Below are positions 32,915-43,200 of a stretch of 64,000 nucleotides of DNA, in pieces. Positions within the stretch are counted from its first letter, which is position 1. Each line of letters begins with the position of its first letter. The stretch comes from Bacteroidota bacterium (GTDB taxonomy: Bacteria > Bacteroidota > Bacteroidia > Chitinophagales > Saprospiraceae). The notes under the pieces were generated by a model. It had not been told where the DNA came from, did not search any database, and worked only from the letters and a program-made list of their open reading frames with translations. The stretch is taken from the NCBI GenBank assembly GCA_024743405.1, contig JANSWP010000004.1:110088-174087 (forward strand), written 5' to 3'. The translations under genes were made by a program, and so were the position numbers.

Positions 32915-32922
32915 TACTTTTG
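32915..32922 (+). promoter_or_regulatory. Candidate Bacteroidota -7 box TACTTTTG
   Basis: TACTTTTG fits the Bacteroidota -7 consensus TANNTTTG and lies 64 nt before ATG 32987 of the T9SS cargo gene. No good -33 TTTG box at the usual spacing, so only a weak call. Confidence 0.3.
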
Positions 32923-32986
32923 CCGTTAATTAATCCCTAGGGAAATTCCTCTATTTTCCTTCATCAAATTGTTCAACTTTGTCATT

Positions 32987-34225
32987 ATGAAGCGACTTTT
33001 TCTTTTGTTTTTTTGCACTTTTTATGCTTTTTCACAAGCCAATGCACAGGCTGGCTGTACCGACCCACAAGCCAACAACTTTGATGAAGATGCGCTCCAA
33101 AATGATGGGTCATGTACCTACAGTGCAACCAATTATGAAGCGGAAGAGATTACCGAAATTCCAAGTCCATTGACAGAACCATCTGGTCTGGCTTTTTTTG
33201 ATGGCAAATTATGGACACATCTTGACAGTGGAAATGAAGACAAAATTTTCCAAATTGACACTCTTACAGGAGAGATTTTGCATACGGTAATCATCGTCGG
33301 AGGGGACAACATTGACTGGGAAGAATTAGCAGAAGATGAGACGTATCTTTATATCGGAGATTTTGGAAACAACCCAGGCAATAGAACAGATTTAAGAATT
33401 TTTCGAATAGAAAAATCACAGCTTTCTCAAAATGCAGCAACCGTCGAAACCATTGAATTTTCGTATAGTGATCAAACAGATTTTTCCTTGGCACCTAATA
33501 TGAACAATTACGATTGTGAAGCATTTTTTGAACACAATGACAGCTTACATTTATTTTCAAAAAACTGGGTAGATTTCCAGACTCGACATTATGTTTTACC
33601 TAAGACCCCAGGGACTCATATTGCCGATTTAAGAGACTCTTTTTTAGTGCTTGGACAAGTCACCGCAGCCGATATAACGAATGAGGGCGAAATAGCTCTT
33701 TTAGGTTATAACATTGTGACTAGTCAAGCTTTCATGTGGCTATTATTTGACTATCAAGGAACTGATTTTTTCTCAGGTAATAAGCGGAAAATTGGACTAG
33801 GAAATGTATTGAACATTAGTCAGCCTGAAGGCTTGGTTTTTAGTCAAGGTAAAACTGGTTTTATTTGCGCTGAAAACATCTCTATTTTTCCTCAAAAGCT
33901 ATTGAAATTTAGCATTATGGACTGGGTTACCAATGAGCCAAATGGGGTTTTTGACCTACCAAAACACACCCTAGACTTTTCTGTTTTTCCTAATCCATTC
34001 GCTGATAATTTTAATATAAAACTGGATGTACCCCAAAAAGGGCACTATAAAATCTCATTAATAGATAGTTTGGGAAAAACATTGAAAACCAATATGTTAC
34101 TTTTTCAACAAGGGGAACAAGAAATATTTTTCAATACTTATGATTTGCAATTAGCAAAAGGGAATTATTTCATTCAAATATCTAATGAAGAAAATTTTGG
34201 AGGAAAGGTCATTTTTAAAAATTAG
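32987..34225 (+). CDS. T9SS type A cargo protein with beta-propeller-like domain
   Basis: About 412 residues from ATG 32987 (MKRLFLLFFCTFYAFSQANAQ). After the signal peptide comes the short motif GCTDPQANNFDEDALQNDGS, a Cys-rich unit frequent in secreted Bacteroidota proteins. Residues ~45-310 are beta-rich with repeated EPSGLAFFDGKLW, YIGDFGNN, QPEGLVFSQGKTGFI, which suggests a six-bladed propeller. The last ~80 residues (FPNPFADNFNIKL... KGNYFIQI) are a type A sorting domain. A surface or released protein of unknown ligand. Its stop is followed 6 nt later by a mobile palindromic element. Confidence 0.85.
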   Translation: MKRLFLLFFCTFYAFSQANAQAGCTDPQANNFDEDALQNDGSCTYSATNYEAEEITEIPSPLTEPSGLAFFDGKLWTHLDSGNEDKIFQIDTLTGEILHTVIIVGGDNIDWEELAEDETYLYIGDFGNNPGNRTDLRIFRIEKSQLSQNAATVETIEFSYSDQTDFSLAPNMNNYDCEAFFEHNDSLHLFSKNWVDFQTRHYVLPKTPGTHIADLRDSFLVLGQVTAADITNEGEIALLGYNIVTSQAFMWLLFDYQGTDFFSGNKRKIGLGNVLNISQPEGLVFSQGKTGFICAENISIFPQKLLKFSIMDWVTNEPNGVFDLPKHTLDFSVFPNPFADNFNIKLDVPQKGHYKISLIDSLGKTLKTNMLLFQQGEQEIFFNTYDLQLAKGNYFIQISNEENFGGKVIFKN

Positions 34226-34231
34226 GATAAG

Positions 34232-34562
34232 TAAGTTCTTGGACAGAATTAAGTTGCACTTAAATACTGCAACATCGCGCCAAAGGCGCCCGTTGCAGTA
34301 GAGGAGGCTTGGAGGGGAGTCAAATTTAAAAAGCTGACTTTTCAGCTTTTTAAATTGGACTCCCCTCCAAAACCACCATTTACTGGAGCGAGGGGTTGTG
34401 TAAAAAGTCCATTTTAGTATATTATTAAAACAATAAACAATGTAAATTTTGCTGAAAATCAATTTTTAATAAAATTTAATAATTATTAATTGATTCCGTT
34501 TTCGACTTTTTACACAACCCCAATGCTCCAGTAATCTATAACTTGATTTTGTCTAAGCATTA
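34232..34562. repeat. Three-hairpin element B (cap TTGGAGGG, variable stem), with nested insertion
   Basis: Bounded by TAAGTTCTTGGACAGAA and TTGTCTAAGCATTA. Without the nested 130 bp it is 201 bp, close to the 208-bp element A. Order: hairpin TACTGCAAC...GTTGCAGTA enclosing CGCGCC-AAA-GGCGCC; a 27-bp stem with one mismatch at 34311-34368 with GGAGGG/CCCTCC ends; hairpin TACTGGAGC...GCTCCAGTA; terminal CTATAACTTGATTTTGTC. The central stem shares 15 of 21 core positions with element A, and most differences are changed in both arms. Confidence 0.78.
34392..34521. mobile_element. 130-bp MITE-like insertion nested in element B
   Basis: Perfect 18-bp terminal inverted repeats GGGGTTGTGTAAAAAGTC and GACTTTTTACACAACCCC flank an AT-rich interior without ORF. 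It sits in the loop of hairpin TACTGGAGC/GCTCCAGTA of element B. No clear target-site duplication. Length and ends fit a non-autonomous element mobilised by a transposase elsewhere in the genome; no transposase gene is in the window. Confidence 0.8.
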
Positions 34563-34773
34563 ATTAAGTGTTCAAAACAGCCTCAAAACATAAAAAAAAC
34601 GTAATCCTAAAGACAGATAAAACTTAACACATCTTCTGTATGCCACCCACTCCGGGAAAAATAGTCCTAATAAAATAGACATTTTAATCAAACAAACTTA
34701 AATTCTGGGCACCCGAACAGTACGAAAACACTACTCTATCGAACTGCCGTTTGTCCATCAAACAAAGAACATT

Positions 34774-35862
34774 ATGAAGAAATTCACCACGATTTTCTCG
34801 GCTGTTGCATTTCTATGCACCTTCGCCAATGCCCAATTTGTGAATACACCACCAGCTTCAAAAAAAGCTGCCGTTACGGAATATATTGGTTTATCCAAAA
34901 TACATATTAGCTATCATCGCCCCGGTGTCAAAGGCAGAGAAGGGAAAGTTTACGGCAACCCGAATCTAGTTCCTTATGATGGTCAACCAACTCCATGGAG
35001 GGCAGGTGCCAATGATAATACAATTATGTACTTTGGAGACGATGTTCAAATTAATGGGCAAGACTTACCGGCGGGCAAGTATGGTTTTCATATTATTCCT
35101 CGTGAAAGTGGAGATTGGACGTTGATTTTTTCAAATAATAATTGGTCTTGGGGGAGTTATGCCTATGATGAAGCTGAAGATGCACTTCGAGTCAATGCTA
35201 AAGCTAGTGATTGTGATCATGTAGAATGGTTAACTTATGAATTTATCAACCAAACAGATAACTCAGCTGACATTCGATTGAGTTGGGAAAGCAAAAGCGT
35301 AACTTTCTCTGTTTCAACAGATTTGCATGCCACTACCATGAAGCATATCGAATCTGAGATCGAACATTTGAAGGGGTTTTCATGGCAAGGACTAAATTCT
35401 GCCGCTCAATTTGCTATGAATGACGAAAGTACATTGGAAAAAGCATTGGGCTGGGCAGATCAAGCTTCTGGTAATGGTTTTGGCGCACAAAAGAACTTCC
35501 AGACCCTTTCTACTAAAGCCCAAATTTTAGATAAAATGGGTAAGTCGGACGAAGCAAAAACCATTATGGAAAAGGCGCTAGCATTAGGAAGCATTACCGA
35601 TTTACATTTTTATGCCCGTTCACTCATTCAAGCCAAAAAACCAAAAGAAGCACTGGAAATTTTTGAAATGAATGCCAAGAAAAACCCAGATGATAATTTT
35701 ACTATTTTTGTTGGCTTAGCACGTGGGAATATGGCAATAGAGAACTACGAATCAGCCGCTAAATATTTCAAAAAAGCCGCTCCAAATGCCCCTCAAGGGC
35801 AAGAACAAGCTTATATGGATTTGGCAAAACAATGCGAGCAAAAAATGACGAAAGGAGATTGA
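34774..35862 (+). CDS. DUF2911 and TPR periplasmic protein
   Basis: 362 residues. Signal peptide (TIFSAVAFLCTFANAQ). Residues ~20-190 match DUF2911: ISYHRPGVKGREGKVYG, PWRAGANDNTIMYFGDDVQI, LPAGKYGFHIIPRESGDWTL, WGSYAYDEAEDALRV. Residues ~215-360 are three to four TPR-like helix pairs (AQILDKMGKSDEAKTIMEKA, YESAAKYFKKAAPNA). This fused form is common in Bacteroidota. DUF2911 has no known reaction; the TPR part suggests protein contacts. Single gene; a 14-bp-stem terminator follows at 35885-35922. Confidence 0.9.
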   Translation: MKKFTTIFSAVAFLCTFANAQFVNTPPASKKAAVTEYIGLSKIHISYHRPGVKGREGKVYGNPNLVPYDGQPTPWRAGANDNTIMYFGDDVQINGQDLPAGKYGFHIIPRESGDWTLIFSNNNWSWGSYAYDEAEDALRVNAKASDCDHVEWLTYEFINQTDNSADIRLSWESKSVTFSVSTDLHATTMKHIESEIEHLKGFSWQGLNSAAQFAMNDESTLEKALGWADQASGNGFGAQKNFQTLSTKAQILDKMGKSDEAKTIMEKALALGSITDLHFYARSLIQAKKPKEALEIFEMNAKKNPDDNFTIFVGLARGNMAIENYESAAKYFKKAAPNAPQGQEQAYMDLAKQCEQKMTKGD

Positions 35863-35884
35863 TTATTCCTATTAATTTGGTAGT

Positions 35885-35922
35885 GGTGATTCGGTATTTG
35901 ATAAAATTAATACCGAATCACC
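35885..35922. terminator. Bidirectional terminator between convergent genes
   Basis: GGTGATTCGGTATT and AATACCGAATCACC form a perfect 14-bp stem with a 10-nt loop. Lies between the DUF2911 gene (stop 35862) and the VOC gene (stop 35936). No strong T-tract. Confidence 0.65.
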
Positions 35923-35935
35923 AATCGAGAGTTTT

Positions 35936-36349
35936 TTACACAGCGAATATCTGATCAAAGTTTTGAAAAGACTTGAATTCAACTGCATTCCCGCTTGGAT
36001 CTAAGAAAAACATAGTGGCTTGTTCACCAACCTCACCTTTGAATCTCACATAAGGTTCGATAATAAAATCAATCCCATGATTTTTCAATTTTTCGGCTAA
36101 CGCTTCCCATTCCTTCATTTTTAAAATGGCTCCGAAATGTTTAACAGGCACGTTTTTTCCATCCACATGATTGGCGACGTGATCAGCATCTTTTTCATCT
36201 ACTAGATGAGCTGTGATTTGATTGCCCCAGAAGTTAAAATCTATCCATCGATCAGAAGTACGTCCTACTCCACAACCGAGGAGGTTTTCGTAAAAATCAC
36301 GGGTCTTTTTTAGATCCGTTACAGGAAAAGCCAAATGAAAGGGTTGCAT
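35936..36349 (-). CDS. VOC-family (glyoxalase-like) protein
   Basis: 137 residues with two betaalphabeta-betabetabeta units. Candidate metal ligands: His in [20 protein letters not shown], His in ITAHLVDEK, His in [10 protein letters not shown] and the Glu in [18 protein letters not shown] proteins include glyoxalase I, ring-cleavage dioxygenases and antibiotic-binding proteins; this subtype is usually annotated as glyoxalase/dioxygenase-like, and a specific reaction cannot be assigned. Cytoplasmic. Convergent with the DUF2911 gene. Confidence 0.88.
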   Translation of the reverse strand: MQPFHLAFPVTDLKKTRDFYENLLGCGVGRTSDRWIDFNFWGNQITAHLVDEKDADHVANHVDGKNVPVKHFGAILKMKEWEALAEKLKNHGIDFIIEPYVRFKGEVGEQATMFFLDPSGNAVEFKSFQNFDQIFAV

Positions 36350-36460
36350 CTTTTAATGTGATTTGTTGTTTTGCTATTCTGAGTCATTCAAATAATCTGT
36401 TAGAGTTACTATTCCATGATCACCTAGTACATTCAGAATAAATGCATTGATAAAAATATT

Positions 36461-37222
36461 TTAAGGTAATGGTACATCAATCACAGAATTGACCACCATA
36501 TCTGGTTCAAAAGCAAATTTGGTTAAATCCTCTTTTTTAGAGACGCCCGTTAATGTTAGGACAGTACTATAACCCACTTGAATCCCCCCTAAAATATCTG
36601 TATCCATGGTATCCCCAATCATCGTCGTCTCTGCGGTAGATAAGCCTAGTGCTTTTCTCGCTTGACGCATCATGACCGGACTTGGTTTGCCGACAGAAAA
36701 TGCTTTTATACCCGTAGCTTCTTCAATCATGGATACTACCGCTTTAATTCCCAAATTGACCCAACCTGCTCTTTTCGGAGAAGGATCTAGGTTTGTTGCA
36801 ATTAGTTTGGCACCTCCCAAAATCATGTCCACTGCGTTATTAACCATTTCTAGTGTAAAATTTCGTCCCTCTCCGACCACTACAAAATCAGGATCATTTA
36901 GTACTAAGGAATATCCATTCTTATGCAAAGAAGTTAATAACCCACCTTCGCCAAGTACATAAGCGGTACCATGAGGTTTTTGCCATGCTAAAAACCTAGC
37001 AGTTGCCATGGCACTTGTAAAAACATGATCTTCACTTACATCAATATCTAGTCCAGCCAATTTATTGACAACATCTCGACGACTTCGCTGGCTATTATTC
37101 GTCAAAAACATAAAAGGGATCTTCTTTTCTTTTAATTTATTAATGAACTTGTCAGCACCTGGGATAAGGTCTTTCCCACTGTAAATAACACCATCCATGT
37201 CTATCAGAAATCCTTTGGGCAT
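36461..37222 (-). CDS. HAD-IIA family phosphatase (NagD-like)
   Basis: 253 residues from ATG 37222 (MPKGFLIDMDGVIYSG). HAD motif I is DMDGV, motif II the SQ/NS region in FMFLTNNSQRSRRD, motif III Lys in SVGKPSPVMMRQAR and motif IV GDTMDTDILGG. The large cap between motifs II and III (about 110 residues) is the C2a cap of the HAD-IIA group that includes NagD, 4-nitrophenylphosphatase and pyridoxal phosphatase. Substrate probably a small phosphomonoester. An ATG at 37279 adds 19 unlikely residues. Single gene divergent from mnmA. Confidence 0.9.
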   Translation of the reverse strand: MPKGFLIDMDGVIYSGKDLIPGADKFINKLKEKKIPFMFLTNNSQRSRRDVVNKLAGLDIDVSEDHVFTSAMATARFLAWQKPHGTAYVLGEGGLLTSLHKNGYSLVLNDPDFVVVGEGRNFTLEMVNNAVDMILGGAKLIATNLDPSPKRAGWVNLGIKAVVSMIEEATGIKAFSVGKPSPVMMRQARKALGLSTAETTMIGDTMDTDILGGIQVGYSTVLTLTGVSKKEDLTKFAFEPDMVVNSVIDVPLP

Positions 37223-37474
37223 AATATTGATTTTAAGTTGTAAGTTAGTTAGGCATAAAATAAAGGGCAAATTATCCATTTTTAATAAAAAAAATGAAAC
37301 TCATCCACAATAATCAAAAAATTTACTTTGAAAGGAGACCATATTACTCATCATTAACGAGACAGCTTTGAAAGACCACCCAATTTTCCGAAATTCGCGC
37401 TCAAATTGAACTAAAGCCAAGATTATTGATTTTGAATTACGTCAAATTGTATTTTAAAAGTCGAAAACTAAAAG

Positions 37475-38572
37475 ATGAGTAAGAACGGAAAAGTTTTAGT
37501 AGCCATGAGTGGCGGAATCGATAGTACAGTAACAGCTATGATGTTGCATGAGCAGGGGTATGAAGTGATTGGAATAACCATGAAAACATGGGATTATGCC
37601 AACTCAGGAGGCTCTACCAAAGAAACCGGATGCTGTAGCCTAGACTCTATAAATGATGCTCGAAAGGTTGCTGTGGATATGGGTTTTCACCACTTCATTT
37701 TTGATATTCGGGAAGAGTTTGGAGATTATGTAATCGACAATTTTGTGGATGAATATATCGCTGGACGAACTCCAAATCCCTGTGTTTTATGCAATACGCA
37801 CATCAAATGGTCTGCAATGATAAAACGCGCGGATGCTTTGGATTGTGAATTTATTGCAACGGGGCATTATGCAATTCAAAAAGAATTGAATGGTCGAAAG
37901 TTTGTCCAAAAAGCAGTCGATTCAAAGAAAGATCAGTCTTATGTTTTGTGGGGTCTTAATCAAGAATGTTTAAGTAGAAGTATGTTTCCATTGGGTCCTT
38001 ATACTAAACCACAAGTTCGTCAAATGGCTTATGATTGGGGTTATCATGAATTATCAAAAAAAGGAGAGAGTTACGAAATCTGCTTTGTGCCAGACAACGA
38101 TTATCGAGGCTTTTTGAAACGCCGTGTGGATGGATTAGAGGAAAGAGTAGATGGAGGTAATTTTGTCAATACGGCAGGTGAAATTATTGGTCAACATAGA
38201 GGTTATCCTTTTTATACCATTGGACAAAGAAAAGGGCTCGGAATGGCTTTTGGTCATCCGATGTATGTAACTGAAATTCAACCTGATACAAATACAGTGG
38301 TTTTAGGTGTAGAAGAAGATTTGATAAGAAATGGAATGTTAGTATCCAAAGTCAATTTGATGAAATATGCTGAAATTCCAGATGGCTTTGAAGCTGTTAC
38401 CGCTGTTCGTTATCAAGATAATGGTGCGCTGAGTGTTTTAAGTAATTTAGGAGATCAAATCAATGTCGAATTTTTAGCCAATGTAAAAGGGGTCGCTCCT
38501 GGTCAATCCGCCGTATTTTATGAAGGAGATGATGTAGTGGGTGGTGGAATTATCTATGGTAGCTTTCGTTAA
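37475..38572 (+). CDS. mnmA: tRNA-specific 2-thiouridylase
   Basis: 365 residues. PP-loop SGGIDSTVTAMML at ~10, the tRNA-binding region (GITMKTWD), the catalytic Cys in CVLCNTHIKW near 101-104 and the second Cys in YEICFVPDNDYRGFL near 201. C-terminal beta-barrel domain includes YTIGQRKGLGMAFGHPMYVT. MnmA inserts sulfur at position 2 of the wobble uridine in tRNA-Lys, -Glu and -Gln. The ATG at 37475 gives a standard start (MSKNGKVLVAMSGG). A pair of hairpins at 38588-38680 follows the stop. Confidence 0.96.
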   Translation: MSKNGKVLVAMSGGIDSTVTAMMLHEQGYEVIGITMKTWDYANSGGSTKETGCCSLDSINDARKVAVDMGFHHFIFDIREEFGDYVIDNFVDEYIAGRTPNPCVLCNTHIKWSAMIKRADALDCEFIATGHYAIQKELNGRKFVQKAVDSKKDQSYVLWGLNQECLSRSMFPLGPYTKPQVRQMAYDWGYHELSKKGESYEICFVPDNDYRGFLKRRVDGLEERVDGGNFVNTAGEIIGQHRGYPFYTIGQRKGLGMAFGHPMYVTEIQPDTNTVVLGVEEDLIRNGMLVSKVNLMKYAEIPDGFEAVTAVRYQDNGALSVLSNLGDQINVEFLANVKGVAPGQSAVFYEGDDVVGGGIIYGSFR

Positions 38573-38587
38573 TCATGCTCAAATTGT

Positions 38588-38680
38588 ATGGGTGGTTCAG
38601 TATTACTGAAATCAAATCACCCATATAATAGACTTTATTCCAAAAGTATTATTGAGATAGAAGTTTTGGAATAAAGTCTA
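38588..38680 (+). terminator. Two hairpins after mnmA
   Basis: ATGGGTG (38588-38594) pairs with CACCCAT (38618-38624). Then TAGACTTTATTCCAAAA (38629-38645) pairs perfectly with TTTTGGAATAAAGTCTA (38664-38680), 17 bp. The first is likely the mnmA terminator; the second lies 22 nt before the ATG of the next gene and could be a leader or operator. Confidence 0.5.
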
Positions 38681-38702
38681 ATGAAACCGGCAAATTGTGA
38701 AT

Positions 38703-39482
38703 ATGAAATCTTCATTTTTATTTATAGGCATTTCTATCTTGACGATTCTTATTGCTTTTTCTTGTAAAAAGCTAGAGGATCCTTTCAAAATTGAAAATGT
38801 AGGGGAAGATTATTTTCCTCTTTCCGTTGGCAAGTATATAGAATATGAAGTCGATTCGATGGTCTATTCCCTGCTTACCGATTCCTTAATTTCAGAAACA
38901 AAGACTTATGTACGGGAGGAAATTGTGGATACCTTATTGGATAATTTGGGAAATACTTTATTCAAGGTAGAAAGATTTACAAAAAAGGATAGCATCAGTC
39001 AATGGGAAATTTCAAAGGTATTGACCCAAGCCATGTATGATAATCAAGCTTTTAGGACAGAAGATAACTTAAAGTATATTCCTTTGGTTTTTCCAATTCG
39101 AGAAAATAAAAGCTGGAATGGCAATGTATTTATTGATGTTTTTCAATCTATTTCGGTTAACGGTGAACCTGTGGAGATTTTCAAAGAATGGAGTTCACAT
39201 CGAATGAGAAATATTGACTCACCTGAAACTATTGGTACTTTCGATTTTGAAAATGTTTTATCGGTCACAGCATCTAATTCAAGTAATAACAATTTAGAAC
39301 AAAGACTCTGGACAGAAAAGTATGTTAAAGGCATTGGATTGGTTTACAGAGAATTATGGATATTAGACACCCAATGTGAAAGCTGTTGTGGAAATGACCT
39401 CGCCGTATGTGATGCCTTACCTTGGGAAGAAAAAGCCGAGAAAGGATTTATATTAAAACAAGTAATTACAGATCATAACTAG
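38703..39482 (+). CDS. Lipoprotein of unknown function
   Basis: About 259 residues from ATG 38703 (MKSSFLFIGISILTILIAFSC). Lipidated Cys follows IAFS. The mature part is beta-rich: DYFPLSVGKYIEYEVDS, TYVREEIVDTLLDNLGN, RENKSWNGNVF, VKGIGLVYRELWILDTQCES. This pattern is common in Bacteroidota lipoproteins that lack an assigned domain. Two vicinal Cys (ESCCGND) near the C-terminus. Single gene between mnmA and the methyltransferase-like gene. Function not known. Confidence 0.75.
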   Translation: MKSSFLFIGISILTILIAFSCKKLEDPFKIENVGEDYFPLSVGKYIEYEVDSMVYSLLTDSLISETKTYVREEIVDTLLDNLGNTLFKVERFTKKDSISQWEISKVLTQAMYDNQAFRTEDNLKYIPLVFPIRENKSWNGNVFIDVFQSISVNGEPVEIFKEWSSHRMRNIDSPETIGTFDFENVLSVTASNSSNNNLEQRLWTEKYVKGIGLVYRELWILDTQCESCCGNDLAVCDALPWEEKAEKGFILKQVITDHN

Positions 39483-39587
39483 TACACTAGGGTTGTTACT
39501 AAATAAGAATTGTATATATGAATTTGTTATTTAGAAACAAGTCTACTGTAAAGAAAATTGAGAATCTATCACTCGGAACCCTAATGC

Positions 39588-40271
39588 ATGAGAAAACTAA
39601 CGCCTATAAAATCTTACCAATTGGAGCGCCGATTACAAATGTTGGGCAGCGAAGATTTTTATGGGCGAGAGGTTTTAGAAGTTGGTGTCTTTAAAGGCGA
39701 TCATCTAAAATTAGTGGCTCAAAAAAAGCCCGATGCCCTTTTTGGGGTTGCCGATTCTAATCAAGATTTCGACTCTGCACAACGAGAATTGGAGGGATTA
39801 GAAGTGAGTTTAGGAAAAATAAAAGGCAAACTCCTCCCCTTTCCTCGCCAATCTTTCCATTCGGTTTTTTCAGTTACTTTTTTTCAATATATAACAGACA
39901 AAAAAAGGTTTGAAAAATTATTTGAAGAAGCATGCCGTGCTTCCGATAATCAACTGATCATCATAGAATTAACGGAAGAAAGCAAAGAGAGCATGAATGG
40001 CGTAATTGCTCGAACAGTGAAAGAATACACCAGGTTAGCGAAAAAGAATGAGTTCAAACTTATCCGTATTGAATATATAAATGCTGCGATCAGCCTGAAA
40101 TTTTCTAATTTTATAAGTCAAACATTTGGGGATAATAATAGACCTTCAGACACCTCCATCCAATTGCAAAAATTATCTTTGCCTTTTACAAAAATTTTAG
40201 ACTCCTTTTTTCCCGAAAATAGGCATCTGACCAAGATGGTTTTTGAAAGAGAAAAAGAGGAGTTATATTAA
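39588..40271 (+). CDS. Class I SAM-dependent methyltransferase-like protein
   Basis: 227 residues. Motif I-like GREVLEVGVFKGDHLKLV, a motif II-like ALFGVADSNQD, and the motif IV region FHSVFSVTFFQYITDKKRFE all fit a methyltransferase fold, though the glycine-rich loop is shortened (EVGVFKG for ExGxGxG), which may reduce SAM binding. The C-terminal half is variable. Substrate not predictable. The nuclease-helicase gene begins 11 nt downstream, so co-transcription is likely. Confidence 0.7.
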   Translation: MRKLTPIKSYQLERRLQMLGSEDFYGREVLEVGVFKGDHLKLVAQKKPDALFGVADSNQDFDSAQRELEGLEVSLGKIKGKLLPFPRQSFHSVFSVTFFQYITDKKRFEKLFEEACRASDNQLIIIELTEESKESMNGVIARTVKEYTRLAKKNEFKLIRIEYINAAISLKFSNFISQTFGDNNRPSDTSIQLQKLSLPFTKILDSFFPENRHLTKMVFEREKEELY

Positions 40272-40282
40272 TAGAATTTAAC

Positions 40283-43200
40283 TTGTCACCAGAACTTGCC
40301 CGTCTTTTTTATCGAGAATTGCTCAAAATTGAAGCGCAATTCATTCCATCCTTAAAGGAAAAAATCAAAGCTCTTTTTGATTTATTGCAATTAGTTTTTA
40401 TTGAAGCAACCAAACAAGAACGCATTCAATTCACTACCTTATTCTCTAGAATCGCTTATGTGACTCATAAGTTTGACTTTGATAAAAGATTACAGTTTTG
40501 GATTCATGCTTTTCGGAAATCCGCCGGTAAAAAAGACACTGAAAAAACCTATGATTTAGGGCTTCATGTGGTTGCTTTTTCGATTCAACAAATTTTTGGA
40601 GGGGAGATTCTAGATGAATTAAATAATATTATAAAAGAGGATTTTGATTTTAAATATTCAGAATCAAAAACCAAAGCGTTTTTACCTAAGGTGAGAGTTG
40701 TGGCATTAGCGGATAACGAACAGCACAATCAGCTCATTGTCAAAGATATCAATCGTCCCGAGTTGACCATTCGAGTCCGGTATAATATTGCTCACCGAAA
40801 TGAAAATTTCAATCCTTCCATATTAGAAATCAGGAATACATTTGGTTTTCCAGTCAGTTTGAACTTACTCGATGTCAAGGTAGATGAAAAGGGCATTTAT
40901 CACCCTAGGGCTTTTGTCATTGAACCTGATTATTTGATGGATGTTTCGGCAGTTTCCGAATGCTTTAAAGAATTTGGTACAGCTCCTGTCATGTATTTGA
41001 TTAAGAAATTTTTGCCGATAGACCCGAATAAATATTTGATGATCGGAAACATTGCTAATTTCTTTTTAGATGAATTATTATCCAATCCTGAGGCGACTTT
41101 TCAAGAGACTTTTCCAAAAGTTTTCAGGTTAAATCCACTGGCTTTTGTGTTGTTTGAAAATGCGGTGGTGCGAGAAATTATGCAAAAATCGCAAAAACAC
41201 TTTGTGAACTTAAAAAGATTGGTTCATCAAGAGTTAGAGAAATTTCAAATTCAAAAGGAAGGATGTTATCTCGAACCTTCTTTTTATTCTGAGACCTATG
41301 GTTTGCAAGGGCGGTTAGATGTTTTTTATCCAAATGGAAAAGATTCAGCCATTATTGAATTGAAGAGTGGATCTGCTTACATGCCCAACCAATATGGCAT
41401 TTCGCAAAATCATTTTACCCAGACTTTATTATATGATTTAATTGTAAAAGCTGTTTTTGAAGAAGAGACTTTATCCACGAATTATATTCTTTATTCTGGT
41501 TTGGATAACCGCAATTTGAGATATGCACCTGTGGTAAAAGCACAACAATTTGAGGCGATTCAATTGAGAAATATTTTGGTGGCTTATGAACGAAAAATGT
41601 GTCAAAAGGAATCAGAATTACTACCTAAAATCCAAACGAATCGATACCCACAATTAAAAGGATTTCTTGCAAGAGACATTGCTACTTTTGAGAAAGTTTT
41701 CTGGGGCATGAATGAGCTTGAAAAAGCCTATTTTGAATCTTTCACTGCCTTTATTGCTCGCGAACATCAACTCGCCAAAACAGGCATTCATGGACATAAA
41801 AAAGCCAATGGATTAGCCAATCTTTGGCTCAACTCTTTTGAAGAAAAAAATGAGAGTTTCGAAATCGCAAGTCATTTACAAATAATTGATAATCAATCTC
41901 ATACTGGTGATCCGATCCTTACTTTTAGTCGAACAAAAGATACTAACCCGCTCGCCAATTTCAGAAAAGGAGATATTGCGGTTTTGTATCCCAAATCTGA
42001 TTCAAAAGAAGCAGTTTTAAGAAGTCAAATCTTTAAAGGAAGTCTCATTGAAATCACTCCTGAATTGATACGTTTTCGACTTCGATATTCTCAATTTAAC
42101 ACAGCAATTTTTTCCGAATTTGATTATTGGAATTTGGAGCATGACATGATGGATATGGGTTTTACGGGGATGTACCGGGGGCTTTTCAAATTTGCAAAGA
42201 GTCCGACTCGAAAAAAGGAATTATTGCTCACTACTACCCTACCCTCAAAACCTGAAAAAATTGAAGTTGACAGGGTTCCTGAATTGACTGATGAGCAAAA
42301 CGATATTCTAAAAAAAGCAGTTTCGGCTAAAGACTATTTCCTACTCTGGGGTCCTCCTGGCACCGGAAAAACCAGCAAAATGCTCAAAAATATTGTGCAG
42401 TGGCTAATGAATGAGACGAAGGAGAATTTGTTGGTGCTTGCTTATACGAATCGGGCAGTGGACGAGATCTGTGAAGCTATTTTTAATTGTCAGTTCACGT
42501 CCCCAGTTCCTGAAGGAGAGAATAGCTTTCTGAGAATTGGTTCTAAATATTCAACAGGAGATCGTTTTCAACATACATTACTTTCCGAGCAATTAAAGGC
42601 TATTTCGAATAGAAAAGAATTGAAAGCCCTTTTGGAAAGTTATCGAATTTTTGTGAGTACCGTTGCTTCTTTTTCAAATCGGACGGAATTATTGAACCTG
42701 AAGAAATTTGATCGAGTGATTATTGATGAAGCATCACAGATTTTAGAACCACATTTGGTAGGCTTATTACCTAATTTTGAACGATTCATCTTGGTGGGTG
42801 ATCATCAACAATTGCCTGCAGTTGTCGTTCAAGATAAGGACCAATCAATTATTGAAAATGAGGATTTGAAGGCTATTGGATTGAATAACTTACGAAATTC
42901 TTTCTTTGAAAGATTGTATAAAAGATGCCAAGAAAAAAATTGGCATTGGGCTTATGCGAAACTAAGCCATCAGGGTCGAATGCATGAACAAATTATGCAC
43001 TTCCCTAATGAATATTTCTATGGAGGATTTTTGAATACCCTGCCTGATTCGATTGAATATTCAAAAGTTCAAAAAGAAGCCCTCTCAAATAATCTTCTTG
43101 AAAATCCAACCGATTTAGAAAAAACAATTTCTGAAAATCGGTTAATTTTTATTCCAACCAAAATAGATTCGAATAGTTTGACTCAAAAAACGAATGAATA

